DNA from: Coemansia sp. RSA 487
Taxonomy: Eukaryota > Kickxellomycota > Kickxellomycetes > Kickxellales > Kickxellaceae
DNA: 64,000 nt
Direction: 5' to 3'
NCBI GenBank assembly: GCA_027577595.1
Contig: JANBRJ010000027.1
Span: 1 to 64,000 of the forward strand
Shown here: piece after piece, positions 41,544 through 51,751 of the stretch
Layout of the letters: every line of letters begins with the position of its first letter
How positions within the stretch are numbered: the stretch's first letter is position 1
Program-made: the position numbers and the translations under genes
Notes under the pieces: model-generated
What the model saw: the letters and a program-made list of their open reading frames with translations, nothing else
Databases searched by the model: none
What the model was told of the DNA's origin: nothing

Positions 41544-43013
41544 CTATTGCTTTCTAAAGCCCCAAACCCTTTCAATCCACGACTTGAGGTCCAGCTTCTT
41601 GGATGCAGCCTTTGTAATGAAGGGATGCTCGAGGAGCTGTGCCGGCGTTGGACGGTCCTTGGGGTCCTTGATCAAACACTTGCGGACGAAATCGCAGCAT
41701 TCTTTAGAGAACTTTGATTTATCCATCTCGGGAACAGGCATGTGGATGATGTACTCGAGGAGCTCGATAACCGAGAGCTGTGGATGGCCCGGCGGAGGGA
41801 ACGGGAACTGGTTCTGCGAGATTTCGATGAGCGTAAGCCCCAGGGACCATATATCCGACTGCACAGCATAGCGGTCGCCTTGGATACGTTCAGGCGCCAT
41901 GTAGTAGCTGGTGCCAACAAAGGTCTGGGCAATCGAGTCGACCAGCTCGCCAGACACGCCAAAGTCGCACAGCTTGATTTCGCCTTTCCCCGTGACCAGA
42001 ATGTTGGATGGCTTGACATCGCGGTGAATGATGCGGTACGAATGCAGCTGCACCAAGCCATTGATGACGGCGACGGCCACCTTGCCCAGCACGCCCTCGC
42101 CGATCTGGGCGTGCAGCTTGGATACGCGCTTGTAGACGTCCTCGAGACTGCCGCCCTCACAGTATTCCATGCATATGGCGATGGACTGGCCGTCGTCGTC
42201 GTCTGCAAAATACGCACCGTAGAACTTGACAATATACGGCGACTGGCACTGCTTGAGGTGCCGTAGCTCGCGCATGATCTGCCGGTGGTTTGTTTCGTCC
42301 GGGTACACGGCCATCACTTTGCGAGCCATTATCTTTTTCGTCGGCACGTACTCCACCTTATGCACGGTACCCACGGACCCCTCGCCCAGCTTGCGCATCA
42401 CCTTGATGTTGTTTGATTGCAACGCATACTCGTCGTCGTCGTCCAAAGCCGATGACGATGACCCTCCTCCTCCTGTAGCACTTGTTGCCCCCGATGAAGA
42501 AGCCGAGGCTTTTGTCTTTGCTGACGTCCCCGATGCCATAGCTGTGGGCTCTGTCGATATGCTCAGCTGTCCCAGCTGCCCAACTATCGCGTTCTCCACC
42601 GCAGACCCGTTCTTATTTTCATCCGTCGGTTGCGCAAACGCACTGGCCCTATCGTTCGATAAAGTGCTGGTGCTGGTGTTGGTGCTGGTAGTGTTGGTGC
42701 TGGTTTTGGTGGGGATTGTAAGCTGAGGTAGACTATTGTTGACTTTGGTCCGCGTAATGACAGACAGCCCCTGGTTATGGACGTCACGGGACTGCTGGCG
42801 CGCCGCCTGGTCCCCGCTAACCAAAGGCAAGTTTTGCGTCTGCACGCGCGGCCGTCCAGCCGGTGGTGCTGTCGGTATGTGTAGAAGAGGCACCACGGGC
42901 ACGGGTGCCTGGCCCCGGGGTGTTGTTGGCGTATACAGGCGTGGTGGAACAGGACGCATTGTCCTGCTTGTTGTAGCGTTGGAACGATTAAGGGACGCCA
43001 TTTCTAAATGCAT
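41544..43013 (-). CDS. MKK1: MAP kinase kinase of the Mkk1/2 (cell wall integrity) type
   Basis: A 489-residue dual-specificity kinase; Met1 (43013) and Met5 (43001) are both possible starts. The kinase domain follows a Ser/Thr-rich N-terminus with a poly-Thr/Ser run. Seen motifs: glycine loop GEGSVGTV (from 210), ATP-binding Lys232, HRDVKPSN with Asp332, DFG at 350-352, and activation loop SGELVDSIAQTFVGTSYY with the MAPKK phosphosites Ser360 and Thr364. The APE-region sequence MAPERIQG and the end KSWIERVW match yeast Mkk1/2 and S. pombe Pek1 better than Ste7 or Pbs2. It should phosphorylate the Slt2/Pmk1-type MAP kinase in response to wall stress. Kinase motifs are complete. Confidence 0.88.
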   Translation of the reverse strand: MHLEMASLNRSNATTSRTMRPVPPRLYTPTTPRGQAPVPVVPLLHIPTAPPAGRPRVQTQNLPLVSGDQAARQQSRDVHNQGLSVITRTKVNNSLPQLTIPTKTSTNTTSTNTSTSTLSNDRASAFAQPTDENKNGSAVENAIVGQLGQLSISTEPTAMASGTSAKTKASASSSGATSATGGGGSSSSALDDDDEYALQSNNIKVMRKLGEGSVGTVHKVEYVPTKKIMARKVMAVYPDETNHRQIMRELRHLKQCQSPYIVKFYGAYFADDDDGQSIAICMEYCEGGSLEDVYKRVSKLHAQIGEGVLGKVAVAVINGLVQLHSYRIIHRDVKPSNILVTGKGEIKLCDFGVSGELVDSIAQTFVGTSYYMAPERIQGDRYAVQSDIWSLGLTLIEISQNQFPFPPPGHPQLSVIELLEYIIHMPVPEMDKSKFSKECCDFVRKCLIKDPKDRPTPAQLLEHPFITKAASKKLDLKSWIERVWGFRKQ

Positions 43014-43314
43014 AAAAAAAGGAACTGAACAAATAAAAAAGAGAGAAAGAGAAAGAGAAAGAGTGCTTCAAAAGCACAGTGATGAAGAAAAGAAAGAAAA
43101 AAGTACCCACTTGAATGGAAGGGAGGGGAGAGGATGGAAGCGAATCAGGCAGCTTTTTGTCCCTTCCCACTTTGTACAACCTTGAAGGCCGGTTTGCTTT
43201 CTCTTCAGCAAAGAACAAAAAAAACACACCATGCGTTTCACACACACAAAAAAAAAGTATATATATGATGTATATAGATAGGGGTGTATGTATTACAAAA
43301 ATTTTAAAAACGGG

Positions 43315-43696
43315 CTACATGACAACGCACCGATCCTCAATGGATTTAGACTTTGAAGGGCTCTTTGGCAGCACAGCCTTTGTAGAAGTTGCCGGAGAGG
43401 AAGAAGCCTCATGAGGAAGAAGGGCATCCGCCATTTGCTGCCCAAAGTTATCATCTGACTTGGATCTACGCGCAGCGCGAGCCAGCGCCGACGGTTTATC
43501 GACCTGCGGAACGCCGTACAGGTTGCTGTTCTGGCGCATCCCAGGAGGCAGTCTGTTTTCTTGGCGCAGCTGCAGCGCACGGCCCCCACCGCCAGCACCA
43601 GCACCACGGGCCTGGGCAGCCTTCTGACTAGCGGCCTCCTCTTGCTGCTGCAAAAGAAGAGCCAGTGCAAAATCGCTATCCACCTGCGAGCTTCCT

Positions 43697-43750
<54 letters not shown>

Positions 43751-44697
43751 CCAGGAAGCGGGGCCGACATCTGGCGCACATAGTCTGCAGAGTATCCGGC
43801 ATGCGCCCGGTCATTCGCCTCGGATGCCGCACGCAGTACAATAGGAGCAAACCGGGCATCCAGGAACTCGGACGACGTCTGACGCACATCGCGCAACGAC
43901 TCCCATACGATGCGGTCATCGCCGGCCACGCCATCGTCTGTGCACAGAAGGAACAGCTCGCCTGTGCGTCGCTTGTACAGAACGGAAAAGTGGTTGTTGC
44001 GGAACATCACGCACACATGGCAGTCCGGAAGCTGCGTGCCTAGCAAGCGCAGCCCGTTGTCTGTCAGCTGGGAGGCTGTTCGGGCCAGCCATTCACGAAC
44101 AGCCAGCGCCCTGTCTTTATCATCGTCCTTGTCGTCTGCCTGCAGCACAAACTCCACTGCGCCCTCGTATCCGTTGGCGCATTCCTCCAGCGCCTGCGCA
44201 ACCACAGACTCCCGCTCGCTATCGACCACCCAGCCATGCACCACATCCACATCGAATGCGCGGAACAGCCGCAGCGGCGGCGCATCGGCAAATCCGTGGA
44301 TGCTGGCAAACTGCAAGTCAACGTCCAGGCCGGTGCGTAGAGACGGGAGCAACGAAAGGGCTGTTTCCATGTCCTCCTCTCTATCGGTCGACACCAAGTG
44401 GTTTGCAAGCACAGCCACCAGATCGTCGTCGCTCACAGAGGGCCGGCTGGCTGATGCTAATGTCACGCGGCCCTCCAGCGCCAGCACGTTGGCAAGCGCC
44501 AGCAGCGGACACGGCCCGTTCTCGTTCTGCGTTGCGATCCGGACCTCCCGCTCAATGCCAGTCTGTGCGTCCACCCACTGGATGTTTTTGAGCCGGTGGT
44601 GCTTCTCTTCGGCCACGTTGGGCTGTGGAGACTTGTTTGCTGCTCGCGCTGAAGTGCCGCCACTGTCGGTCTGTGTGTTTGGGGGAATGTTACTCAT
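43315..44697 (-). CDS. MINDY-family deubiquitinase with MIU and CaaX box
   Basis: A 460-residue cysteine protease of the MINDY (FAM63/DUF544) family, which trims Lys48-linked ubiquitin chains. The catalytic cysteine lies in ATQNENGPCPLLAL (Cys63) and the catalytic histidine in NNHFSVLYKR (His236). A later helix, DSDFALALLLQQQEE, fits the ubiquitin-interacting MIU that confers chain preference. A pure run of about 16 glutamines lies between the catalytic domain and this helix. The protein ends CVVM, a CaaX prenylation motif, as reported for MINDY-1 and yeast Miy1, implying membrane attachment. It lies on the minus strand downstream of MTHFR in tandem, 230 bases apart; no functional link is implied. 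Confidence 0.9.
43702..43749 (-). repeat. Pure (CTG)n/(CAG)n run encoding polyglutamine
   Basis: About sixteen uninterrupted CTG units on the plus strand, CAG codons in the MINDY gene. Purity, unlike the mixed CAG/CAA runs elsewhere in the window, predicts length variation among strains. Confidence 0.95.
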
Positions 44698-44880
44698 TTT
44701 AAAATAAAGGCTTCCAAGTGTATTTAATAGTAACCAAAAAGGGAAAAGCGGAAATGAAAGTGGAAAAAGTTGACTTTACACTCCCTCCTCTCCCAGCCTT
44801 GTGCGATCACATGCTTTCCATTCAAAACCAGCCCAAAGGCCCACTCACTGTTCTCAGACCCACCCTCTCTTAAGCTTTCT

Positions 44881-44927
44881 TCTTCCTCTTTTTCCTCTTC
44901 CTCTTCCTCTTCCTCTTCCTCTTCCTC
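44881..44927 (-). repeat. (GAGGAA)n hexanucleotide repeat at the MTHFR stop
   Basis: About six CTCTTC/CTTCCT-type units on the plus strand lie immediately after the MTHFR stop codon (TGA at 44928-44930). The tract is therefore the start of the 3' UTR. Confidence 0.85.
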
Positions 44928-46604
44928 TCAGGCAAACAGCTCCCAGAGAGCGCTGTCGTCGGAGCTCTTGAAATCGTTGTCCACCACATTGACCAGCCAG
45001 CACCCATCGGCCGTCTGCTCCAGGAACAGGGCCTCCTCGGTGGCAGGCGGGAACATGGCAGCCCACTCGCGCCACGTCTGGAACGCTTCCGCACGCCACG
45101 CCAAAAAGTTCATCTTGTCGATCTGCGTTGGCTGCTCCACCGAGCGGCCCGGAAACACGCCCCACGTCAGCGCAGTCACTTGGCCCCCTCCTTCTTCCTT
45201 GGGGTTGCTGAACGCACTAGTCATAAAGTCGCCCTGCCTGTTGGCTGCATAATACGTGATCCGCGCGCCCGCCGACTGCAGCCGCGACAGGAGTGCTGGG
45301 AACTTGGATGCCGGCGCAAAGCACTCGACAAACGCCTTCTGGTACACGTAGCCCCCACGGGGGCCCCACCCGTGTGTGGGGTCGGAGCTGGGCACTCCGT
45401 CAAGCGGCGGCTGGCTAGCCAGCGTCCAGTACCCCAGCCCGTTGACACGCACCAGCTCATCGACGATCCTCTGCGACTCCGGCAGCAGGGGCTCGTCGCA
45501 CCACGGAAGCGACTGCACACGGCCCTCGACATATCCGGAGAACAGCGCACTCACGTCGCCCAACGTCCGGGGCTGGCCCCATACGCGATGCGCCTCGGCT
45601 GCGTCGAACCGAACCATCATCGCCCCGTATGCACTGGCGTCCCCGCCAAACGCAGGCGACCGCGCATCGCCCCACCGCCCATTGGGGAAGTCATCCGCGC
45701 CCCACCCTTTATCCAAGCGCTTGGCATCCAACGCCAGAAGCCCCGCACACTCAATCACCCGCTTCACTGTCGTTTCTAAGTTAAGTGTAGTCAAATGCAC
45801 TCCCACTGCACCACCCTTGCGCAGCTTTGCAATCGTCTCAACAGCATGCTCCACTCCAAGATCGCGCACCGCTTGGTCGTTACCCTTGACACGATCCAAC
45901 GCCAGCCGCAGCGCCTCGGGTACTTTCACTTTGGTCAGAAACGCAAGGCGTCGGAACGACTGGTACGATTGGATCGGCACCACCCCTGGGATAATGGGCA
46001 CGCTGATCCCACTGGCACGGCATTTCCTTTCCCAGGCGATAAACGAGTCAGCATCAAAGACGATCTGCGAAACGACGAAATCAGCACCAGCCTGGACCTT
46101 TTCCACAAAGTACGCAAAGTCTTGTTCCATGTCTTCGCTTTCTGCATGGCTCTCAGGATACCCGGCCACGCCAATGCTGAACGTATCCCCGTGTCTTTCA
46201 CGTATATAGCGGACCAAGTCGATAGCATGCTGGAATTTGCTATCGTTTGGGGTCCAGTACTCTTGGCCCCTGGGTGGGTCTCCACGGAGCGCCAAGATCG
46301 TACGGATACCAGCCGACAGCGCCCCATCCAATGCTTCGTCCACTTTACTGCGATCCATGTTGGTGCACGTTAGGTGCATCACTGTGTCGAGGCCGAAAAC
46401 ACCCTGACATGCTCCACATACCTCTAGCGTTCGCTGTGCTGTTGCCCCGCCGGCCCCCCATGTTACTGCAACAAACCCAGGCCCCAGACGCCCGAGCCGC
46501 TCGATCCGGTCATACAGGTTTGCAAGCCCTTGCTCTGTCTTGGGCGGAAAAAACTCGAGCGAAAACGTGGACTCGCGTTTTGCAAGCTTATCTACCAACT
46601 TCAT
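44928..46604 (-). CDS. MTHFR: Methylenetetrahydrofolate reductase
   Basis: A 558-residue enzyme that reduces 5,10-methylenetetrahydrofolate to 5-methyltetrahydrofolate for methionine synthesis. The FAD-binding TIM-barrel domain occupies residues 1-~300: STFSLEFFPPKTEQG with the catalytic Glu17, VTWGAGG, LTCTNMD, ILALRGDPPRG and the later PGVVPIQSY. The eukaryotic regulatory domain follows (GRWGDARSPAFG, SLPWCDEPLLPES, the conserved GPRGGYVYQKAFVE). The layout matches yeast Met12/Met13, though the total is slightly shorter than usual. The Lys/Arg-rich start MKLVDKLAKRES is typical. No truncation seen. Neighbouring genes on the same strand are not folate genes. Confidence 0.95.
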   Translation of the reverse strand: MKLVDKLAKRESTFSLEFFPPKTEQGLANLYDRIERLGRLGPGFVAVTWGAGGATAQRTLEVCGACQGVFGLDTVMHLTCTNMDRSKVDEALDGALSAGIRTILALRGDPPRGQEYWTPNDSKFQHAIDLVRYIRERHGDTFSIGVAGYPESHAESEDMEQDFAYFVEKVQAGADFVVSQIVFDADSFIAWERKCRASGISVPIIPGVVPIQSYQSFRRLAFLTKVKVPEALRLALDRVKGNDQAVRDLGVEHAVETIAKLRKGGAVGVHLTTLNLETTVKRVIECAGLLALDAKRLDKGWGADDFPNGRWGDARSPAFGGDASAYGAMMVRFDAAEAHRVWGQPRTLGDVSALFSGYVEGRVQSLPWCDEPLLPESQRIVDELVRVNGLGYWTLASQPPLDGVPSSDPTHGWGPRGGYVYQKAFVECFAPASKFPALLSRLQSAGARITYYAANRQGDFMTSAFSNPKEEGGGQVTALTWGVFPGRSVEQPTQIDKMNFLAWRAEAFQTWREWAAMFPPATEEALFLEQTADGCWLVNVVDNDFKSSDDSALWELFA

Positions 46605-46836
46605 CCTTGGGGAGGGGAGAGAGTAGTAATATTTAATTAACTAGGAAATAAGAATGTAAAAAAAAAAAATAAAAAATTAGTGTGCAAAAGAAAAGAGAGT
46701 TGTGATTGCAAAAACTCACAAAAAGTTGGCCATGATAACAGGAAACCCAAAGTTTAATGATGCATGCGAGGGTTGTGTAAATCCCCCACCACCACCACTG
46801 CCCCCATTCACAGGTAGCATTAATCTAATCGCACGA

Positions 46837-49531
46837 TCAGTGGCTGGCAATGTACTCGCGCACACGCTGCCTATCAAACAGGAAAAGCGTCAATGCTGCA
46901 GCAACCAGTGCACTGACTCCTCCGATTCGCAGAACAGCACCGACCGCCTCCCTGCCAATAGTCCCACCACCGCTCATTGCAGAAAACGCCGTGTCCATCG
47001 CCATGAACTCGACCGACCGAAGCGCCTTGCTGCCTGCATCGTTGGTCGATCCACCCAGCCATGCAAACACTAGCGACGATACTGCGTTAATTACAAACTG
47101 CGGTAACACCACATACATGTTGTGGATCCCCAGGATCGCGCCAGACTCTAGCTTCTCCCGCTGCGGCGGCGGCGGCGGCGGCGGCAGCAGCAGCAACAGC
47201 TGCTGCTCGCTAAGAGCCTCAGGCTGCTTCGCTGGAGGCCCCATGTGTCCGTCGTCTCCGATGCGCAATGGCGTCTTGAAGAACTTTGAGTTTGGTGGCG
47301 ATGGTATTTCGTCCCCACGGATCGTCGACGCAATGCTGTCGCCGCGCGCCGCAAAGCCTTTCCTCTGCACGGCAGCCACATGCCCACTCAGCTCGTTCTG
47401 GCGCCTCCACAGCGACGGAGGCGTGCTGTTGCCTGGCGATGACGGCGGCGGTGCCGCCCATCTAGCCGTGCTCTGCGAGCCAACAATAAACTCATCTGTG
47501 TCCATAAACTGGTCATCGCACATGCTCTGGCCAAGCAGTATCTCTGAGTCGCTGTCGTCGTAGCACGACGTAGCGCCGTACTTGCCGTTTCCAGGCACCA
47601 TCTGTGCAACTGCTTTGGGGTTAGCGGATACTCCCGGATCGCTCCCCTCCTCATTCACCGCCGCCGCCGCCGCCGGCCCAGCGCTGTCTTCTTGGCTGCC
47701 AGTGGCAATCGACACGTACTCGCCCACCAGCGCAAACGGCGCCCACATCGCCAGAGACCACGGGAACGCCATCGCTATTATCAGGGCTGTGGCGCCACGC
47801 ACGTCCACCACAAAGTAAGTCAGCAGAAGGATCACACACATCGCCGTCAGCGATAGGCGCCACATCGAGCGCAAGCTGACCTTCAGCAAGGATGTATCCC
47901 CATCGTCTTTGACAAACAGCGGCAAGACCATCGAGAATCCGAGCGACGCAATCGAATACAGAAACAGCGCAAACGATCCTGCTCTAGTCGCACGCTCAAC
48001 AAACTCAGGGTCGTTGGAATCGCCTGTGCGTGCCATCACTTCAGTCACCCACGTCGTGGCGAAGAACAGGAATGGGAACCATGCTACCCATGCAAAGAAC
48101 TGCACATTACACACGCGCTGCACAGGCGTTGGCAGCTTGGCAATGCCTTGCGCAATGGACGTAAACATTGTGGACCACTCGTTTGCCAAGCTCTTGTTCT
48201 CCGCCAGTTGGCCCCTCTCTCTCTGGTTCTCCTCCTCTTCCTCTTCCAAACGATGATCTGCATCCACAGTCGAAAGAAGCGGAACTTCGCGAACGCTGAT
48301 GCACGTCCACGTGATCGTCACGACAAAAACAAAAGTAGCGATCAGACACAGCGCCTGCATCTGCGAGTCCGTTTGCCATGGAAGAAGGGCGCGCAGATCC
48401 ATAAAGCCCACCATGTACCCTGACACGCTGCCGAGATTCAGCATGCGCCCAGCATACGCATTGGCCAGGTCCTGCTGATGCAGAGGCGGAATGTCAAGGG
48501 CAAGAGCGCGCGCACATGCTTGCGAAGTGTTGATACTGAAATCAAGTACGTAGAACCCGATGACTGCAAACACAATGGATGTTCTGGTGACCTACACGAT
48601 ATAAAAGGAAATATTCAAGAGGCTTTTTTGTCCTTAGCAAAGCACTGTGTAAGGGAATCACAGCCTGGAAACATTAATTTAAAGGCACTTACGAATAGTT
48701 GGTAGTCAGACCCGGGTTCAGTGCTGCTTGAAATGCCACTCAGTTGCGCCAGAAACTGCGCCAGCTCCTTGGCATACGCTATTGTAATGACCGAAACCAC
48801 GACAAACGCTGCACCACCAATAATAAAAGGCCGACGCCGGCCAAGCTTCGAAAAGCACCTATCGCTCAGACTTCCAACCACTGGCTGGATAAGCAGCCCT
48901 ACAAAAATAAAATGTACATGTGACTTGCGTTGGATATGATATGATGTCTTAATAAGATACACGAAACTATATTGCTGCACAAGGAGGGGGGGGAAGGAGC
49001 ATATTGTATTGCATTGACCAAAAGTGTCCAAGAAATCTGTTTGCAAGATATGCAAATGAACCTGGCCCAAATTCCTGCACATAGCACATAAATGAGAGTC
49101 ACAACACAATGCAACTAATAGGATATATGCGCACACGCAAAAAAAAGTCACAAGGCAGGAAAGATTTCCCAAGCATAGTTTTCCTCGCTTCTTGCATATA
49201 TGAAGCTGAAAAAGTAAAGATAAAACCTACCTGAAAGCGGGCCAGCCATCCAAACAAGCGTCATTAGCGGCTTGGACAGTCCCAGAGAAAGCAAATATGG
49301 TGTTCCGTACCCGAGCTCCACTGTCCACACAAACTGGATACCCGCAAGTAGAACGGTCATGCTCAGGAGCTGCAGCGGAGACAGCGGGCGCTTGCCACCC
49401 GATGGCTGCTGGCTACGTGTGCTGGCTGTGTCATATGTACTAGAGTCGTCGTGTAGCAGCGATGTATGCTCCACCGCCATAGCAGCCGGTGGCTGCTTCG
49501 TTGGCTTATGCGACACTGTTGGAGAGTGCAT
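46837..49531 (-). CDS. SUT-type sucrose/maltose proton symporter, three exons
   Basis: Reading across two introns gives a 753-residue transporter. Exon 1 is 49531-49231, exon 2 is 48898-48693 and exon 3 is 48591-46837. Donors are CAG/GTAGGT and TTC/GTAAGT and acceptors TTGTAG and GTGTAG; phases match exactly. The first join rebuilds the family motif [17 protein letters not shown], continuing into [11 protein letters not shown], the signature of the GPH-type SUT family (plant sucrose carriers, S. pombe Sut1). About twelve membrane segments are expected. The N-terminus is cytosolic. A charged loop lies mid-protein ([12 protein letters not shown]), and a ~190-residue low-complexity insert with poly-Ala and poly-Pro sits between the predicted tenth and eleventh segments before [14 protein letters not shown]. 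Substrate is inferred from family. Confidence 0.85.
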
Positions 49532-50600
49532 TCTAGGCGAATTTGAATATTAGGTGTTCACTTGTAAATAATAAAAATACAAAAATATGCTGTTTTTTGA
49601 TGCGGGGAGGGAAAACGCAAAGGAGCCAGAAAAAAAGAAGCCTGTTCTTTTTTATACTCCGAAAGTAGACACAGCCGTGACTTTGCTGGCTGCGTTGGCG
49701 TTGCTGCGGAAAACAATAATAAAATAAAAGAGTGCCCTATATTAACAAGACAGGCCCAAGATCCATCTATGTTATAGCGGATACCGATATTAGGAAGCTA
49801 GTATATCTATGGAAGAAAAGATCAGATGTGGACACAAGGTTGCTGTTTGGTTTCAAAAGTACTATGAACTGAACCGACAAAAAGGGGGGAAAGGAGAAAG
49901 TCGGAGAAAAGGAAAAGGTTTTGTTGGGCCTGGGCTCTTCTTATATCTCGCGCTTCCTCTTGAGCGAACTATAAAAAAGTGGCCCAAGCATCGCGGACTC
50001 GAGGCTTTTTTCACAGTCAGCAAAATATCATGAGATAATTGGACACTGCATTGGCAAAAAGCCACGTGCTTGTGAAAAAGTCGGCTGCTAGTTCTATATC
50101 CGAATGACTGGTTGGCACATCGTCCAGGCAGCTTACAGCCTCATTTTTGCGTCACAGGTTTAGGAAAAGGATGCTTTTATTGCTCTTTGAGTTTAAAAAA
50201 TATCTGCGTGGATGATGACCCTTGATCGCATTTGCCCAAAAAAAAAAACTATTTCAAGGAACTGCTGAGACTATAATCCAATATCAGTGCATTTGTTCCC
50301 TCCCCCTCCCCGTGTTTCTATGCTATCCACAGTGACACGGTTTTTTTGAAGGGCAGCCATGAGGAGTTTGCAGTGCATGACTGTGAGTCAGCGGCAGAAG
50401 ACGGGGCGATTGAAGACGCGCCTCCTCTCTATAGCATTGTTCTCCGTGTTGAAACAAACGCTAGTTCTTATCCAGCGCCGATCGGACTCTGTACCACTTA
50501 ATCGCCAAATCCAGCAACGCTTAAATTATTACTTCAAATACTGCCACATATGCTATACACAGATCAAGAACCAGCTAAAACGGGAGAAAGAAGGATATGC
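49532..50600. other. 1.07 kb region upstream of the transporter gene
   Basis: This holds the promoter of the minus-strand transporter gene and the 3' end of mitochondrial IF3. It is A/T-rich with mixed purine tracts (49880-49920). The plus-strand ORF from 50359 mostly overlaps IF3 on the other strand and has no domain. No gene seen. Confidence 0.4.
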
Positions 50601-51584
50601 TCATGGTTTGCCCTGGAACATCACCGACCACATCCGCCCCTCCATCGCTGGCGGGCTGACAACCGAGAACTTTTCTTGCAATTCGGCCATGACCTTGGCA
50701 CCCAGCTCCTTACGCCTATCTGGCATCTGCCTTCCCTTATGCTCGATAACCACAGTGACACGCCTGCCTTTGGCGAGCAAATCCATCGTCTTCCGCATCT
50801 TGATCTCCAGATCATGGTCGCCAATCGCGCACGCCATCACCATCCTCTGGGGCTTCGCGTTCTTAACCGCCACGTTTTGCTGCTTCCTTGACTGGCGCTC
50901 ACGCTCGTACAAAATTTTGCGAGAGAAAATGCGGCACACAGGAGGATCCTGACTCGGATCCACCATCACGAGCGTAAAGAGGCTACGGTCCATTGTGCCT
51001 AAAACCCGAGTCAGCGGATGGATGCCGTCGATGGATCCGTCCTCCAGAACCAAGTTGACCATGGGTGCCTTTATTTCGCTATCCCTCGGTGCACGCTCCT
51101 GCTTGTCAGACGAGGAGGGGGAGGATCTGGATGCTGCCGCTCGTGCGTTCTGGCTCCGTTTCTTTTCGGATCGCTGTAGCACAATGCTTACGCGCTCCTT
51201 CATCTTGGCCAACTGCCTGTCTTGTTGCGCCTGCAGTCGCTGTTGCTTTATGTTTGCGGACGCGGTTCGTAAAGGTGGCGGCGGCGTCTTTTCACGAAAC
51301 GAGAACCTTAACGATGACTGCTGTGCGGTGCTGTCAGCTCTTTCGCTTCGCTGTGCACCTGTTGTCCAGCCAGGCAACTTCTCTCCTCCTCCACCGCCTC
51401 CCCCTTGGGGCCGAGTCTTCAGGAACCCTACATTTTTCAAAAACCCAAAGCTTTTCGCTGGTGGCTTGCTTTGCTCGTATACAGTGTTTGCTGTGTGGAA
51501 TCTCAGTGCCGCATTGGCGGTCGCGCCGAGCGCTGTTGCAGAAAATTCAGAGCAATTGAATCTTCGAAGCAAGCACACGTACAT
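50601..51584 (-). CDS. Mitochondrial translation initiation factor IF-3
   Basis: A 327-residue protein. The first ~40 residues are basic/hydroxylated (LLRRFNCSEFSATALG...) and suit a mitochondrial presequence. A low-complexity region with a glycine run follows. The conserved IF3 N-domain appears as VNLVLEDGSIDGIHPLTRVL with LVMVDPSQDPPVCRI, and the C-domain as KPQRMVMACAIGDHDLEIKM, KGRRVTVVIEHKGRQ and the end FSVVSPPAMEGRMW. IF3 binds the small mitoribosomal subunit and controls start-codon selection and subunit joining. The S. cerevisiae counterpart is Aim23. Length and domain order are normal for fungi. It lies head-to-tail with MSS1, 167 bases apart; both serve mitochondrial translation. 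Confidence 0.92.
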   Translation of the reverse strand: MYVCLLRRFNCSEFSATALGATANAALRFHTANTVYEQSKPPAKSFGFLKNVGFLKTRPQGGGGGGGEKLPGWTTGAQRSERADSTAQQSSLRFSFREKTPPPPLRTASANIKQQRLQAQQDRQLAKMKERVSIVLQRSEKKRSQNARAAASRSSPSSSDKQERAPRDSEIKAPMVNLVLEDGSIDGIHPLTRVLGTMDRSLFTLVMVDPSQDPPVCRIFSRKILYERERQSRKQQNVAVKNAKPQRMVMACAIGDHDLEIKMRKTMDLLAKGRRVTVVIEHKGRQMPDRRKELGAKVMAELQEKFSVVSPPAMEGRMWSVMFQGKP

Positions 51585-51751
51585 TCCTGCTGTGTATGGT
51601 CCTCGATTAGAACTGGATTTAACAACAAAAGTAAGTTATGATAGAAAATCAGCGAAAATATATTAAAAAGAAAGCAACGCTCTGCCTCCTCTCTCCCTCA
51701 CCCTTTTCACTTGTTTATCAAAAATCGTTCTTTTCAGTTGATAAGAAAAGT

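Noticed and set aside
43910-44707. 265-codon plus-strand Ser-rich ORF
   Set aside because: Antisense shadow of the MINDY gene.
45376-46209. 277-codon plus-strand ORF
   Set aside because: Antisense shadow of MTHFR; no conserved motif.
46850-47563. 237-codon plus-strand ORF
   Set aside because: Antisense shadow of transporter exon 3.
50359-50952. 197-codon plus-strand ORF
   Set aside because: Mostly antisense to IF3; no domain or family likeness.
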